64,000 bases of DNA from Zanthoxylum bungeanum (Eukaryota > Streptophyta > Magnoliopsida > Sapindales > Rutaceae): positions 29,285 to 93,284 of the forward strand of contig SKCR01041848.1 of NCBI GenBank assembly GCA_019454045.1, read 5' to 3'. The notes below the pieces were generated by a model. The model searched no databases, was not told where the DNA came from, and saw only the letters and a program-made list of their open reading frames with translations. Positions within the stretch are counted from its first letter, which is position 1. The number at the start of each line of letters is the position of its first letter. Made by a program: the position numbers and the translations under genes. Shown one piece after another: positions 1-12,033 of this stretch.

Positions 1-147
1 AACCCAACAGATATTTATGATGGCTTTTAAGACACAGGGTTAACATGATGCGTGTATGCATGAGATGCATGAAATGTGTGCGATACATGAGATAAAATAT
101 ACATGTGGTTATCAAAAGCATAAAGTGGTGGCTTCTATAGGTCATAT
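1..147 (-). mobile_element. Tat-minus: leader fragment left of Copia-A
   Basis: Read on the minus strand, this stretch matches the untranslated leader of the plus-strand Tat element around 32930-33005, including the GTTGGGTT end and the run of CATG/CATGC words. Together with 10010-10533 it forms one continuous Tat leader once Copia-A is removed. No coding sequence is visible. The element continues beyond the left edge of the window, where its gag-pol would lie if present. Confidence 0.75.
143..147. repeat. Target-site duplication of Copia-A, left copy (CATAT)
   Basis: Five bases flank the TGTTGG start of Copia-A. The partner at 10010-10014 is CATAC, one mismatch. The empty site in Tat-plus near 32600 (GTATGACC on that strand) indicates that CATAC was the original target and that the left copy later changed. 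Confidence 0.7.
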
Positions 148-2159
148 TGTTGGACAATTATGACCCATAGCGTCACTATTTGTACAGATCATGGTGTTGT
201 TGTACAAATTAACTATATGATAAAGGAAATTGCTCTTTTAACATTTGTGATTAGATCACCAAGATGTATAAATGATGAAAGGTCCATATGAATAGTTCCT
301 GGATTGAGATGATATGAGACAATATCAATCCACAAAGGTTTAATCATTAAATATCCCTAGTCAGAGTATTATCGAGATAGGACATCGATAATGCGTAAAA
401 GACTAATATTACACTTGTGTGCGTTGTGAGGGCATAACGGTATAGTTCTCATATATTTAGGTATATGATACTCATGCAAGTGTAGTAGGAGGTTGTGTTT
501 TGCCGATGGTACGGTAAACAGCTTCGCTCTGAATAGACCCCTCGGAATTCCATTGGTAGTATGACTATGTGTCTATGGAAGTCCGAATCAGGGTAGATGT
601 ATTTGGTCTTAACCTGAGACTTGCACCGCTAATACTTGCGACAATCAATATACTTTGATTTTGGTCGTCCAAGGCTTTAACAGGGTTCTGTGTACGCCTC
701 TTCTGGGTATATTGAGAATCGTAGTGTATTGGGTGTGATGTCGAGATGGAAGTATCAGTCCAGTCATAGTGGAGATGATGATCATGCAGGATACGGTACT
801 GGTGCTCTCATGTACTGCAGTCATCGGGATGATATGACTAGGTCATGATTATCCGATATATAGACTAGTTACCAGAAATCCGATATGTGTTTCGTACGGG
901 GCAGACACACTTCCAGCCCCAGGCCTTGCACGTGACATCCGATGCTGGATCGAAATACGTAATACTACGTATACTACGCCTGATATAGATCACATATTCC
1001 TGTAAGGATATTTCTGGAGAATTGGGTAGGCATGGCGTTTTGCTAGAAGCCAACCTTGTCTTGTAAATCGGTATAAATATAGTACTAGGTACTTACGTGT
1101 TCGGATAGTCCGACTACCGTATTTACTACCAACATATCCGGGGATCTCATGGGTCGTTTCCCCCGAAGATTCACCGATGACGTATGACTCGCACTTTATT
1201 AATCTGAGACTAATTAGATGAGAGAGAAAATTAATCTGGGATTAATTACGGAGATATTTTATCTGGGATAAAATATTAATAAAGAGAGAGAACGATTAAT
1301 TTGGAATTAATCCATAAAATAATATATTTGATATATTATATGAAATTGGATTTCGACGAGGAATTGAAATTGGATTTTAATTCGGGCGAACGAGTTAATT
1401 TAGAATTAATTTGTTAGTGACATGAATAGTAATTTTGCTAGGCAAAGTTATTTAATTAAATTAGATTTAATTTCGTCGCAACGAAAAATTCGTTAATTTG
1501 GAATTAGCGAACCCGAGCCTGGGAGTGTTTGCGGGCGCACTCGTATTGCGAATAAAGTGCGGCCCATAAGTCACATCAAGCGTCAAATCACTAGTCAATC
1601 GATTGATGTGATGTCTAGTCACTTTGAGTGATTTGATAACTTGTCACTTTGATTGATGGTGGTTGTTGGGAGCATTAAAGCTTATACCTTTTGACTTTTT
1701 GAAATTCAAATTTTTTGTATATGTTTAATTGATTATAGAAATCAATTAACCAACACTTTTTTTCTCTTCTCTCTTTCCTCTCCTCCCCCTCTCGCCCAAG
1801 GGGCTGCATCTTCTTCTTCTGTTTTCTGGTTTTCCGAGAATGGCAAGGAGAAGCAAGGTGTTTTTGTTGCAAAATCACCAAGTGCTAGCACACAAAGAGT
1901 CTTGCGAAGGTGATAGGGAACCGCATTTGTGAGCTTGGAATCACCACACAAAAGCTTGGAGCTTGGAGGACCAAGATGGCCGAAAATTTGAGGAGCAAAA
2001 ACCAGTCACTGCCGTGAGCCACCTTGGAGGGAGCTTGAAGTTTTTGTTCTTCATCGCATCGCTCAACCGCTCAATGTAAGTATTCTGCAACTTCCTTTGA
2101 TGTATTCATACATGTTTCTTGCTTGATAATGATCCTTGGGACCTTAGAGAAACCCAACA
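148..2159 (+). repeat. 5' LTR of Copia-A
   Basis: The repeat is 2,012 bp, starts TGTTGGACAATTATGACC and ends AACCCAACA. It aligns along its length with 8022-10009, with only a few differences per 100 bases in the parts compared. The section 1195-1510 contains a chain of short inverted repeats with three-base centres (see findings). A CT-rich stretch at 1755-1820 resembles a plant 5' untranslated leader. Short ORFs within it are not conserved and are not called. Confidence 0.93.
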
Positions 2160-2160
2160 A

Positions 2161-2172
2161 TGGTATCAGAGC
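2161..2172 (+). other. Primer-binding site of Copia-A (TGGTATCAGAGC)
   Basis: One base after the LTR, the sequence matches the hallmark Copia primer-binding site, complementary to the 3' end of initiator tRNA-Met, where minus-strand cDNA synthesis starts. Confidence 0.95.
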
Positions 2173-5030
2173 CAATATTGAGCATGAAACTTTTTAGGGT
2201 TAAAATTGGGCAAAATTGATTTGAGCATGTTTGAGTGAAATTGGATGTTTGAGTATGCTTAAATTATGATAACATGGTGTTATGCATTGTCGATTTGATG
2301 AATTTTGGATTGGACAAATTTTCCCCAAAATGTAAGGCTTGGCCGAGACATTGATGAACCCTAATGTCTTGGTATTTTTGTTTCTTTGATCATTGGATGA
2401 CTTGAAATGATTGGAAATATTGATTTAATGTTGATTGTGGATTTAATTGGATTGAAACCAAATCGGACATAAATTAACCCTAATTGCTGAGACATATAGC
2501 ATGGTAAATGGGTTTGATTTTTGATTAAAATGTGTTGGACATTTTTGATGATGATAATGAGCATAATTAATTAGTCTAATTGATGTTTTGGAAATATTGA
2601 TTTGGGTGATTAATTATGGCTATACACTTTGAGTAATTAAATTGTGAAATTGGAATTTTGGAATTTAATTATGTTGGGCCAAATTTGGAATTGGGCTTAA
2701 AAGTTGTAATTGGGCTTGGTTGTACCAAGATTGGTTTAGGCAAATTGGTTGGATCCAATTGGGCCCAAAACCATATCCATAAAGTCCAATTATGACTTAA
2801 TGGACCTTTATAATAATTGGGCCTAATGGGCCTAAATTGGTTTCTTGGCAAATAAGGGTGATTCCTTAAATGGGCTTTAGTCTTTGGGTTTGACCTAAGT
2901 TGACCAAAAGTCCATGCATTAGAAATTATTTAAAAGCCCATTGGACTTTAATTAAATTGACATTGGATGTTAATCGAGCTTTGAGACCCGTAACGGTTAG
3001 ATTTAGAATCTAAGTCACTAAGGTTCGTTAATAAAGTGTATTATTTAATTTGGAATTAAATAGCGAATTAGTATTAAATGCAAATTGAATTGGATTTAAT
3101 TTTGTAGTTTAATATAATTCAAGAATTCGTACTTTGAGTACTTATTCGAAAAACGAGTTTGACTCGCGCAAAATCAAATCGTTGTTTGAACATTGGATGG
3201 TCCTTAATTATCAGATTAATTAATTGGATTAGATTGATTGATAACATGCTTGTGTGAATACATGGTTGCGATGCATGAATAATGTATATCGGATGGATAT
3301 TAGATGGGTGGGGCAATTTTGGAAATTGTTGTAATAAATTTAGAATTTATTAATTGGACCTGCGTGTCCAGCTTATTACCTCCTTACTCTTTGTATTTCT
3401 CTTCTCACCTATTCCCTTCAATGTAAATAAGGTTTCTTTAGAAGTGTTATGTAACTGGTAGAAGTAATACTTGTGCTAGCAGGAGAGAGGAAAGGGAGAG
3501 ATTTGTTCTAGGAACAATGTGTTAAGTATCCATCCGCATATCATTATTATTTATTAATATGCGCCTTATTATGTGTTTAGAATGCATGTTTAAGGGTGTA
3601 TGATGATGAGACCTTAACAAAGATAATAAATTGGTTTCCAATTGCACGCGAAAAACCCTCAACATCATATTAAGTGTTTTTCCTTCCATTGAGTGATTCT
3701 TACTCAAGATCCAAGACTGTCATTGGTTTGTTGGCCAAAGTCAAGGCCTTTGTCCGTCGATGATATGTTTGAATCATGAAGGCTTTGTTCCATATTGGTG
3801 TCTTGCCCAAGTTGTGATTTGTTGGCCAAAGTCAAGATCACTTCTTGTCCATCGACATTGATTACGAAGCTTTCCATGGTCAATGGGTTCCGCTTAACTG
3901 GGATCACTAAGTTTGTTGTGCCAAAGCCAAGGCTTAGTTGATTCAGAGGAAAAAGGTTAGGCAATATATTGGATATATTTGCATATATATGATATATATT
4001 TCGGACTTGGATGTCCACCTACTGGATCTAGGATTGGATGGATCCAATTGATCTTAGAGATCTACCTAGTTAATTATCATACAATTTGTTGGCCAAAGTC
4101 AAGATTGTGTGTTATTTAACGGGATCCTAGCCCACTAGGAAACAAGGTTTCCCGAGTACTCCACAGAGGGTTAGAGGCTCACCGAAAAATAGTGGGAGGC
4201 AAGTATTAAATTTGCAATATTCGTTTAGTAACTTGCCATACGCGCTCATATCAAATTATTCGTCAATAAATTAATATATTAGTTGGACTAATAATTAATG
4301 TTGTTTTAATATTAAATAGTTGGACTGTATTCAAACTATTCAATTAATAGTTGATTTTATAATTGGATTATAGTAATCAATATAATTGAAATTAATCAAT
4401 TAAATTATAGTTGATTATATAGTTGGACTATAGTAATCATTATAATAAATTGTACCTGAAATCGTTGATTAAATAGTTGGACTATTAGAATCAAGATAAT
4501 TGAAAGATTAGTGTTTAAAACATAATCCTGGGTGAAAATGTATTTAAACGACTTTAATTTTCAAATTGGGAATAAAAACTTCAGGATAGTCCTGAAAACT
4601 AAGAAGTTACTTTATTTGATAAAATAACATCTTAGGCCTAAGCCGGAGAGTTAAGCAAATAGTAGAACATGATATTTGGAATATTCATGTGATGATAACT
4701 TTAGTGCTTAATCCATTAAGCTTGCCAAATAGACTCCTTAATTTCTTAATCAGAACTAAGGATTAGATCTTTAAAGTATGATAATGAAATTTAAGGATCT
4801 TCATAGATCTATCTTAGATCTAAGAAGTACTAAATTGCAATAGTAAACTCTTGGAGAGTTAATGGCTTCAAGGAGACAAGCCAAGTTTGCAATAAGGCAA
4901 GAAGCGCAAGGCGCACATTACTTCGATATTCTAGAAGGACAAGGCTTGGCCAAAGGCTTCTGGGGTAGTGGCGAAAAGGGCAAAGGCAAAGTCATTATAA
5001 TCTTCTAGGAAGACAAAGGACATATCCCAA
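2173..5030 (+). other. Long leader / decayed gag region of Copia-A
   Basis: About 2.9 kb lie between the primer-binding site and the first recognisable protein remnant. No gag domain can be read. The stretch is rich in TTGG words and inverted repeats with a TGG centre (for example around 4330-4500). It holds three exact copies of the 18-base word TTGTTGGCCAAAGTCAAG at 3728-3745, 3819-3836 and 4086-4103, plus a degenerate copy near 3911. The same organisation recurs in Copia-B and Copia-E, so it is an ancestral feature of the family. Confidence 0.7.
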
Positions 5031-7995
5031 AATGTCTGCCTAAATTGTGGCAAACAGGGACACGGAAGCGTGACTGCCGTATGGACAAGGTAGACATGAA
5101 GGAATTGAAGACGCGCAAGGCTCCGACTTCAAATATGTTTGTCATAAATATGTTCACTACTAGTATTAAAATTGGATTTTAGATACTGAGTATGGTACAT
5201 AAATATGTATTGATGTGCAGAATCTGCTGAGAGCAGGATACTGACTTCAGTTGAGATTAATCTGCGAATCGGAAACGGGACGACAGTTGTGTGTTTTAAC
5301 CGTAGAAACCTAAGTTTAGGAACTACCCTTCGGGTGTTGTACTTAAATTAGGAAACTGTTAATATGTAACTAGTTTGACTAGAAACATTATCTCTATATC
5401 AGGGTTTAACCGTTGCGGGTATACCTTTATATTCTAGAACACTAAAGTGTTTTATTTATAAAGATGATATTGAGATAAACACATTAGATGTGAATAACAG
5501 TATTTATATTTTGAATATAAATAAATCTCAAACATATAACAAGACAACAAATAGCTCAAACTGATTTAATCAGTTGAGACTTATTTGTGGCATTATTGTC
5601 TGTGACACAATTAAACAAGAATCATATATCCACACTTTCGAAGAGTGGGTACTAAGACAAATTTGATTTCATTCAAATAATGTCTACGAATCTAATTTAT
5701 TGGGAAAAGTGCCTAAAATACTATTTACTTGGTAAAAGTACAAATGCCACCGATCTGTTAGCCCTTATTCATAGTGAAGTAAGTGGGTCCATATCTAGCT
5801 AGTCTAGAGGTGGATATGAATATTTCGTGACCTTTACGGATGTGGCATCGCGTTATGGTTGTGTGTTTCTATTGAAACACAAATCGGAACTTTTAGAGTT
5901 TTGACACGAAATAGACAACAGATCGGCTAAAGTATTAAACACCATGATTGGACCATGATGAAATACTTAAGCAATAAGTTTCTCAATACTTGAAAGAGTA
6001 TAGTATTCTTTCAATGAGGACTCATCCCGGAACACGTCAATTTGACGGTGTGTCTGAACGGAGAAACCGAATTTTGTTAGACATGATAAGGTTAATCATG
6101 AGTCGCTCTGAGCTACAATTTCCTTCAACGGATACGCATAAACAATGCAAAAATTATTTTGAATAAGGTTCCATAAAATCTGTTTGACAGACTTCATATT
6201 ACATATGAACATGAAAGAAATCGGGTTTCTCATTCCTATAGATTTGGGAATGCTAGGCATATGTTTGGATGACACCAAACTAAAACCCAAATAGGATAAG
6301 TGCCTAATAATGGTTATCCTAAGGAAACCAAAGTATAGTACTTATACATCTCACAAGAGAACAATGTAATTGTTGCTCACCATGCGGTTTTCCTAAGAGG
6401 AATACCTATATGCAGTGGCAAGTGGGAGGAAAGTAAGACTCGATGAAAATCGGAGTAATACTGTTCCAGGCACCGATTCCTTAATCGAACATAAATAGTT
6501 CATCAAGGATGAAACTATACCAATAATCTTCGAATACACAAGAACCGGGTAAGTCGGAGAGAGTCAGAAAAAAACCTGGGGTATGGGTTTCTGATCTCAC
6601 CGATTTAAAGATGTCAACCTTATTGAGGAATACGAACTGACTACGTATGAGGAAGTGATACAAGGTATCGACTCCCTATTATGGCAAAGTGCCATAATGT
6701 CCAAAATGGATTCCATGTATACCAACTAAGTTTGGACACTAGTTGTTGTACCGAAAGGCATTGTGTCTATTGGTACTGTATAAGTCTTCAAGGAAGACAT
6801 ACATGGAATGCAACATACCAACGTACTAAGCTACGCTTGTAGCGAAAAGGTATCGTTATCAACATTGTGTTGATTACGACGAAACCTTTTACCTGTTGCC
6901 ACGGTAAATCCATTTGGATAATGCTTGCTGATGCTGCATGTTTCATTTATGAAATATGGCAGCTGGAACGTCAAAATCGCTTTCCTTAAACGGAAACCTT
7001 TTGGAGGATGTTTATAACATCCTGACGGTTTTGTCGTACCACAATTAGCAAACAAGGTTTGCAGGTTATTTGATCCATGGATGGATTGAAGCAAGCATTA
7101 GGTTCTTGGAACTATCGTTTTGATGTAATCATAATGAAATATGATTTAATTCAAAACGAATATGATTCTTGTGTATATAAGGAGGTTAGTGGGAGCGCAC
7201 TGACATAAATGTCCTAAATAATGATAACATATCATTTCTTGGAAATGATATTCCCATAATACAATCGATGAAAGCTTAGCTTTCATGAAAAATTCTCCAT
7301 AGAATTCTTGGGAGAAACAACATTTATTCTAGGAATAAAAATCTATTGGGATAGATTTAAAGTTGTTAATAATCTCCGAGAAATCATACATTGAAAAATG
7401 TACGCGACCTTGTGTCTTATATACTTTGAGCATATGGAGTCACAATCGGGCCAATCCAAGTGATAGTCATTGGATTGATGTTAAGAACATCCTTTAGTAT
7501 CTTAGAGGAACTAAGGATGCTGTCTTAAACTATGGAGAAGGAGAACTTGAAGTGACTGGGTTCACTGCTGCAAGTTTCCAAACCGATGTAAACGACCATA
7601 AGTCGTAATAACGGTACTATAAAGTTTGAATAACGGAACAGAGACCTGGAAATCTTCCAAGCAAGATATTGTTACCGAATAAACAACATAAGTGGATTAT
7701 TGCTGCAGCTGAGGCAGCAATAGAAGCCTTTTGGGTCGATAATAATCCTAATCAGATTAGGAATAGTTCTGTTAGCAGCTAAGCTAGGCTACAGCGCAGG
7801 CTAAAGAATTAATGGTCTCATCAACGATCCAGATATATACTTCGACTATCCATCTGATTCGTTCGGATCATACATCATGGCGATGTGATCATCGTATAAA
7901 TCGCATCAGATGATAATCATGCAAATCCGCTGACGAAAGTCTTTTCTCAGTAATTTGAACGAACCGTACATAGTTCGGGTGTAAGACACTTGAGT
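5030..7995 (+). pseudogene. gag-pol pseudogene of Copia-A
   Basis: The zinc-knuckle remnant is at 5037-5077: C-x2-C, then GH, then a one-base deletion before the last Cys. Protease and integrase remnants follow at about 5170-6300, including the segment around 5810-5890 (YEYF-like, then TDVASRYGCVF-like). RT starts near 6645 (reads YEEVIQGIDSLLWQSA) and continues to about 7260. RNase H remnants end near 7990, just before the polypurine tract. Many stops and frameshifts interrupt it. The RT catalytic YVDD segment (about 7205-7235) is replaced by a stop-containing A+T-rich sequence that other copies share. The lineage looks Tork/Angela-like from RT and RNase H wording; this is inference. Confidence 0.85.
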
Positions 7996-8009
7996 GACTG
8001 GCTATAGGC

Positions 8010-8021
8010 CAAGAGGGAGAT
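8010..8021 (+). other. Polypurine tract of Copia-A
   Basis: The purine-rich run CAAGAGGGAGAT lies immediately before TGTTGG of the 3' LTR. In LTR elements this primes plus-strand cDNA synthesis. The equivalent AAGTGGGAGAT run precedes the 3' LTRs of Copia-B, D and E. Confidence 0.88.
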
Positions 8022-10009
8022 TGTTGGACAATTATGACCAATAGCGTCACTATTTGTACAGATCATGGTGTTGTTGTACAAATTAACTATGTGACAAAGG
8101 AAATTTCTCTTTTATCATTTGTGATTAGATCACCAAGATGTATAAATGATGAAAGGTCCATATGATTAGTTCCTTGATTGAGATGATATGAGACAATATC
8201 AATCCACGAAGGTTTAATCATTAAATATCCTTAGTCAGAGTATTATCGAGATAGGACATCGATAATGCGTAAAAGACTAGTATTACACTTATGCGCGTTG
8301 TGAAGGCATAACGGCATAGTTCTCATATATTTGGGTATAGGATACTCATGTAAGTGTAGTAGGAGGTTGTGTTTTGCCGATGGTACGGAAAACAGCTTCG
8401 CTCTGGATAGACCCCTCGGAATTCCATTGGTAGTTTGACTATGTGTCTATGGAAGTCCGAATCAGGGTAGGTGTATTTGGTCTTAACCTGAGACTTGCAC
8501 CGCTAATACTTGCGACAATCAATATACTTTGGTTTTGGTCGTCCATGGCTTTAACAGGGTTCTGTGTACGCCTCTTTGGTATATTGAGAATCAAAGTGTA
8601 TTGGGTGTGATGTCGAGATGGAACTATCACTCCAGTAATAGTGGAGATGATGATCACGCAGGATACGGCACTGGTGCTCTTATGTACTGCAGTCATCGGG
8701 ATAATATGACTAGGTCATGATTATCCGATATAGAGACTAGTTACCAGAAATCCAATATGTGCTTCGTACGGGGCAGACACACTTCCAGCCGAGGCCTTGC
8801 ACGTGACATTCGATGCTGGATCGAAATACGCAATACTACGTATACTACGCCTGATATAGGTCACATATTCCTGTAAGGATATTTCTGGAGAATTGGGTAG
8901 GCATGGCGCTTTGCTAGAAGCCAACCTTGTCTTTTAAATCGGTATTAACGTAGTACTAGGTACTTACGTGTTCGGATAGTCCGACGACCGTATTTACTGC
9001 CAACATAACTGGGGATCTCATGGGTCGCTTCCCGAAGATTCACCGATGACGTATGACTCGCACTTTATTAATCTGGGATTAATTAGATTGAGAGAGAAAA
9101 TTAATCTGGGATTAATTACGGAGATCTTTTATCTGGGATAAAATATTAATAAAGAGAGAGAACGATTAATTTGGAATTAATCGATAAAATAATATATTCG
9201 ATATATTATACGAAATTGGATTTTAATTCAGGTGAACGCGAGTTAATTTAGAATTAATTCGTTAGCGACGTGAATAGTAATTTTGCTAGGCAAGTTATTT
9301 AATTAAATTAGATTTAATTTCATCGCAACGGAAAATTAATTAATTTGGAATTAGCGAACCCGAGCCCAGGAGTGTTTGCGGGCGCACTCGCATTGCGAAT
9401 AAAGTGCAGCCCACAAGTCACATCAAGCGTCAAATCACTAGTCAATCGATTGATGTGATGTCTAGTCACTTTGGGTGATTTGACAACTTGTCACTTTGAT
9501 TGATGGTGGTTGTTGGGAGCATTAAAGCTTATACCTTTTGACTTTTTAAAATTCAAATTTTTGGTATATGTTTTAATTGATTTTAGAAATCAATTAACCA
9601 ACACTTTTTTTTTCTCTTCTCTTTTTCCTCTCCTCTCCCTCTCGCCCAAGGGGCTGCATCTTCTTCTTCTGTTTTCTGGTTTTCTGGGAATGGCAAGGAG
9701 AAGCAAGGTGTTTTCGTTGCAAAATCACCAAGTGCTAGCACACAAAGAGTCTTGCGAAGGTGATGGGGAACCGCATTTGTGAGCTTGGAATCACCACACA
9801 ATAGCTTGGAGCTTGGAGGACCAAGATGGCCAAAAATTTGAGGAGGAAAAACCAGTCACTGCCGTGAGCCACCTTGGAGGGACCTTGAAGTTTTTGTTCT
9901 TCGTCGCATCGCTCAACCGCTCAATGTAAGTATTCCGAAAATTCCTTTGATGTATTCATACATGTTTCTTGCTTGATAATGATCCTTGGGACCTTAGAGA
10001 AACCCAACA
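8022..10009 (+). repeat. 3' LTR of Copia-A
   Basis: This 1,988-bp direct repeat of 148-2159 has TG...CA ends and is followed by the target duplication at 10010. It differs from the 5' LTR by scattered substitutions and small indels, for example about 25 bp missing near 9215. That indicates an insertion that is old but not ancient. Confidence 0.93.
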
Positions 10010-10533
10010 CATACAACTATGGTTTACATGCGGGTTTATAGGAGTGTAGATAAAGGCTCCCGTCGGTGAAGGATTGCCCACAACTAGGTCTCCCCACTCA
10101 AGGGTTTGGACGACCAAGTGAGCACACCCTTTTTTATACGCTAAGGTACGTGCCAACGAGTGATGATACATGAATGACTGTCAAATGGATTTCTTTTTGA
10201 AGATTCCCCAGAGGGATGGTGGAGTGAACTCTCTTAAATACCCTAGCCTCTTAGGCTCTTATCGCCTTGGTGTCAGGAATAAACAATAGGTTCTCCAAAT
10301 TAGTTCATCATGGTAAGCTTCGAGTAAATGATTAACTTGGTGTCTTCACAGCTTTTCCTTTCAGCTATAGAAAGGTAGTGAATGAAGGAAGACACCAAAC
10401 CATTACCTAGCTCGAATAATGCCTTCGATTAAACCCCTTCAACCCACTGTAGACGCGGTTAACTAAAATAAAAATCACAAACATTACAAGAGATTATTTC
10501 GGGGCCGGTTCTCTATCCCTAGTGGAGTCACCA
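10010..10533 (-). mobile_element. Tat-minus: leader and primer-binding site
   Basis: The reverse complement aligns with 32087-32610 of Tat-plus. The primer-binding site is at 10515-10533; on the minus strand it reads TGGTGACTCCACTAGGGAT against TGGCGACTCCACTAGGGA in Tat-plus. TGGCGAC is compatible with a tRNA-Arg primer, as reported for the Tat/Ogre lineage, but only the first bases fit clearly. No ORF is supported. This piece joins to 1-147 after removal of Copia-A. Confidence 0.8.
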
Positions 10534-12033
10534 GACTATAGGACACATAAATCGGCGATGATGTTCCAGGCTCGAGGCCCGATCAGGAGTATGGAGTAGC
10601 CCGCGGGTGACTAAAGTGAAGAAATAAAATGGAGTTGCCACCCAATGTGAACTGGGAAATGATTTAAGGCCGCACTCACCCCTCGCAAGGGAAGACCTCA
10701 AACCGTTGGGTTCGGAATGGGCTCTTACTTATGTCACTTGTAATGAACAGATTTATGCAATAATCTAACCAAGTCTAGGCAACATACACATGCAAGATTA
10801 ACTAATATCTATCTCGGCACACATAGAAGTAAATGAAACGAAAGCGAGCACACAAACCCATGAACACATTCGTGAAAGTTTCCTTAAGCGGTACATGGAG
10901 TTGTATCCCATGTACAGACCTCACTACCGTCCATTCAGATTCGGCTACAGAATTTATGTATGGGTTTCCATCCGATTTACCACAAGAGGCAATAGTCAAG
11001 CATTAACACAAACAAAATCATTAACCCAATGTTGACATACATGAAACATACGATAATGCATATAACCATAAATAACCGAAGAGACAAAACATGAAAAATA
11101 AGAAGGAGGATAAATAACGCAAAATAAATGCGGAATAATAAAGCAACAATAAAAATAAATTAAATGCAAGATAATAAAAGACTAATAATATCAAATAAAT
11201 GCGGAATAATAAATATGTGACCAAATACTTTGGCCGTTTTCAATGTAGGACTTCGCATGCCCGGTTGTACATATTCCACGTCCAACCAAGCATGTTGTTT
11301 CCAGGATGACCAAATAAAATATAATAAAGGGTGTCATCAGGTCTTACCTTTTAAGTCGCTTCTCGGGAGTGCGTTGGGACATTGCCGGAAGGGTTAACAT
11401 TTCCGTTGTTTTTCTGGTTCGCTGGTTCGCTGTTTCTGCTCGTTGTTTTCTCAGTTTTCTTCACTGTTTTGGATGATTTTTGCTGTTGTTTTGGGTGGTT
11501 GTTTAGGGACTGTTTTGGGTTATTTTGGGACTGTTTTAGGGACTGTTTCAGGGGCTATTTTAGGGACTATTTTGGGGTTATTTTCGATTACAGAGAGGGC
11601 TATTTTGGGGATGATTTGTTCCCGGTTAAAGGCTTAGTTTTGGTCTCGGTCTGGGTTATTGGTTCTCGGTTAACGGTAGTTGATTTTTGTTGGATTGAAT
11701 GGGCTGTTTTCACGTGAGTCGGTTTGCTTACTGGTGATTATCTATTACTACCGAGTCTACAAGGTTTATGACTACGTTTAGGGCTGCACGGTGCTTATGT
11801 CATGAGTGGCTTATGGCCTGAGTCGGTTTGTCCTAGGTGGTGGATGGGGCTGCCGAAGTGTGTATAGGGTTTTGGGTTATTATGTACGTGAGAGAGATAT
11901 AGAAGTTTTGTTTAGGTTTTTATTTTTGGTGAATGCCGTGCATGTGGAGAGAGATGAGAGATGGAGCTAAGGTTTGTTGTTCTTTGCCTAGTGGAGAGGG
12001 GTTGTTGGTGCGTTGGTGAGTAGATGGCTTTTG
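10534..12033 (-). repeat. Tat-minus 5' LTR, inner part
   Basis: On the minus strand this is the 3' portion (R-U5-like) of a Tat LTR. The block at 10560-10730 matches 31895-32080 and 44850-45020. The block at 10850-11000 matches 43110-43240 of the Tat-plus 3' LTR but is missing from the Tat-plus 5' LTR. At 11500-11610 there is a degenerate short tandem repeat of GGGACTGTTTT-like units. The LTR is interrupted at 12033 by Copia-B and resumes at 22036. The exact inner edge is uncertain because no canonical CA abuts the primer-binding site. Confidence 0.8.
12029..12033. repeat. Target-site duplication of Copia-B, left copy (TTTTG)
   Basis: TTTTG immediately precedes the TGTTGG start of Copia-B and is repeated exactly at 22036-22040, immediately after its CAACA end. 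Confidence 0.92.

Larger units (their letters stand above)
148..10009 (+). mobile_element. Copia-A: full-length Ty1/Copia retrotransposon, coding decayed
   Basis: This 9.86-kb element has two direct 2-kb LTRs that start TGTTGG and end CAACA. A tRNA-Met-type primer-binding site follows the 5' LTR and a polypurine tract precedes the 3' LTR. Recognisable gag zinc-knuckle, integrase, reverse transcriptase and RNase H remnants lie in Copia order, with integrase before RT. All are broken by stops and frameshifts. It sits inside the leader of Tat-minus with a near-perfect 5-bp target duplication. Its LTR subfamily (TGTTGGACAATTATG) is shared with Copia-E. It cannot encode its own proteins, so it is dead or was mobilised by a relative. 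Confidence 0.93.

Noticed and set aside
10515..10533. tRNA gene
   Set aside because: The tRNA-complementary stretch is a retrotransposon primer-binding site. No cloverleaf or A/B boxes are present around it.
11382..11717. 111-codon Phe/Gly/Asp-rich frame
   Set aside because: It comes from the degenerate GGGACTGTTTT-like repeats in the Tat-minus LTR and has no coding signature.
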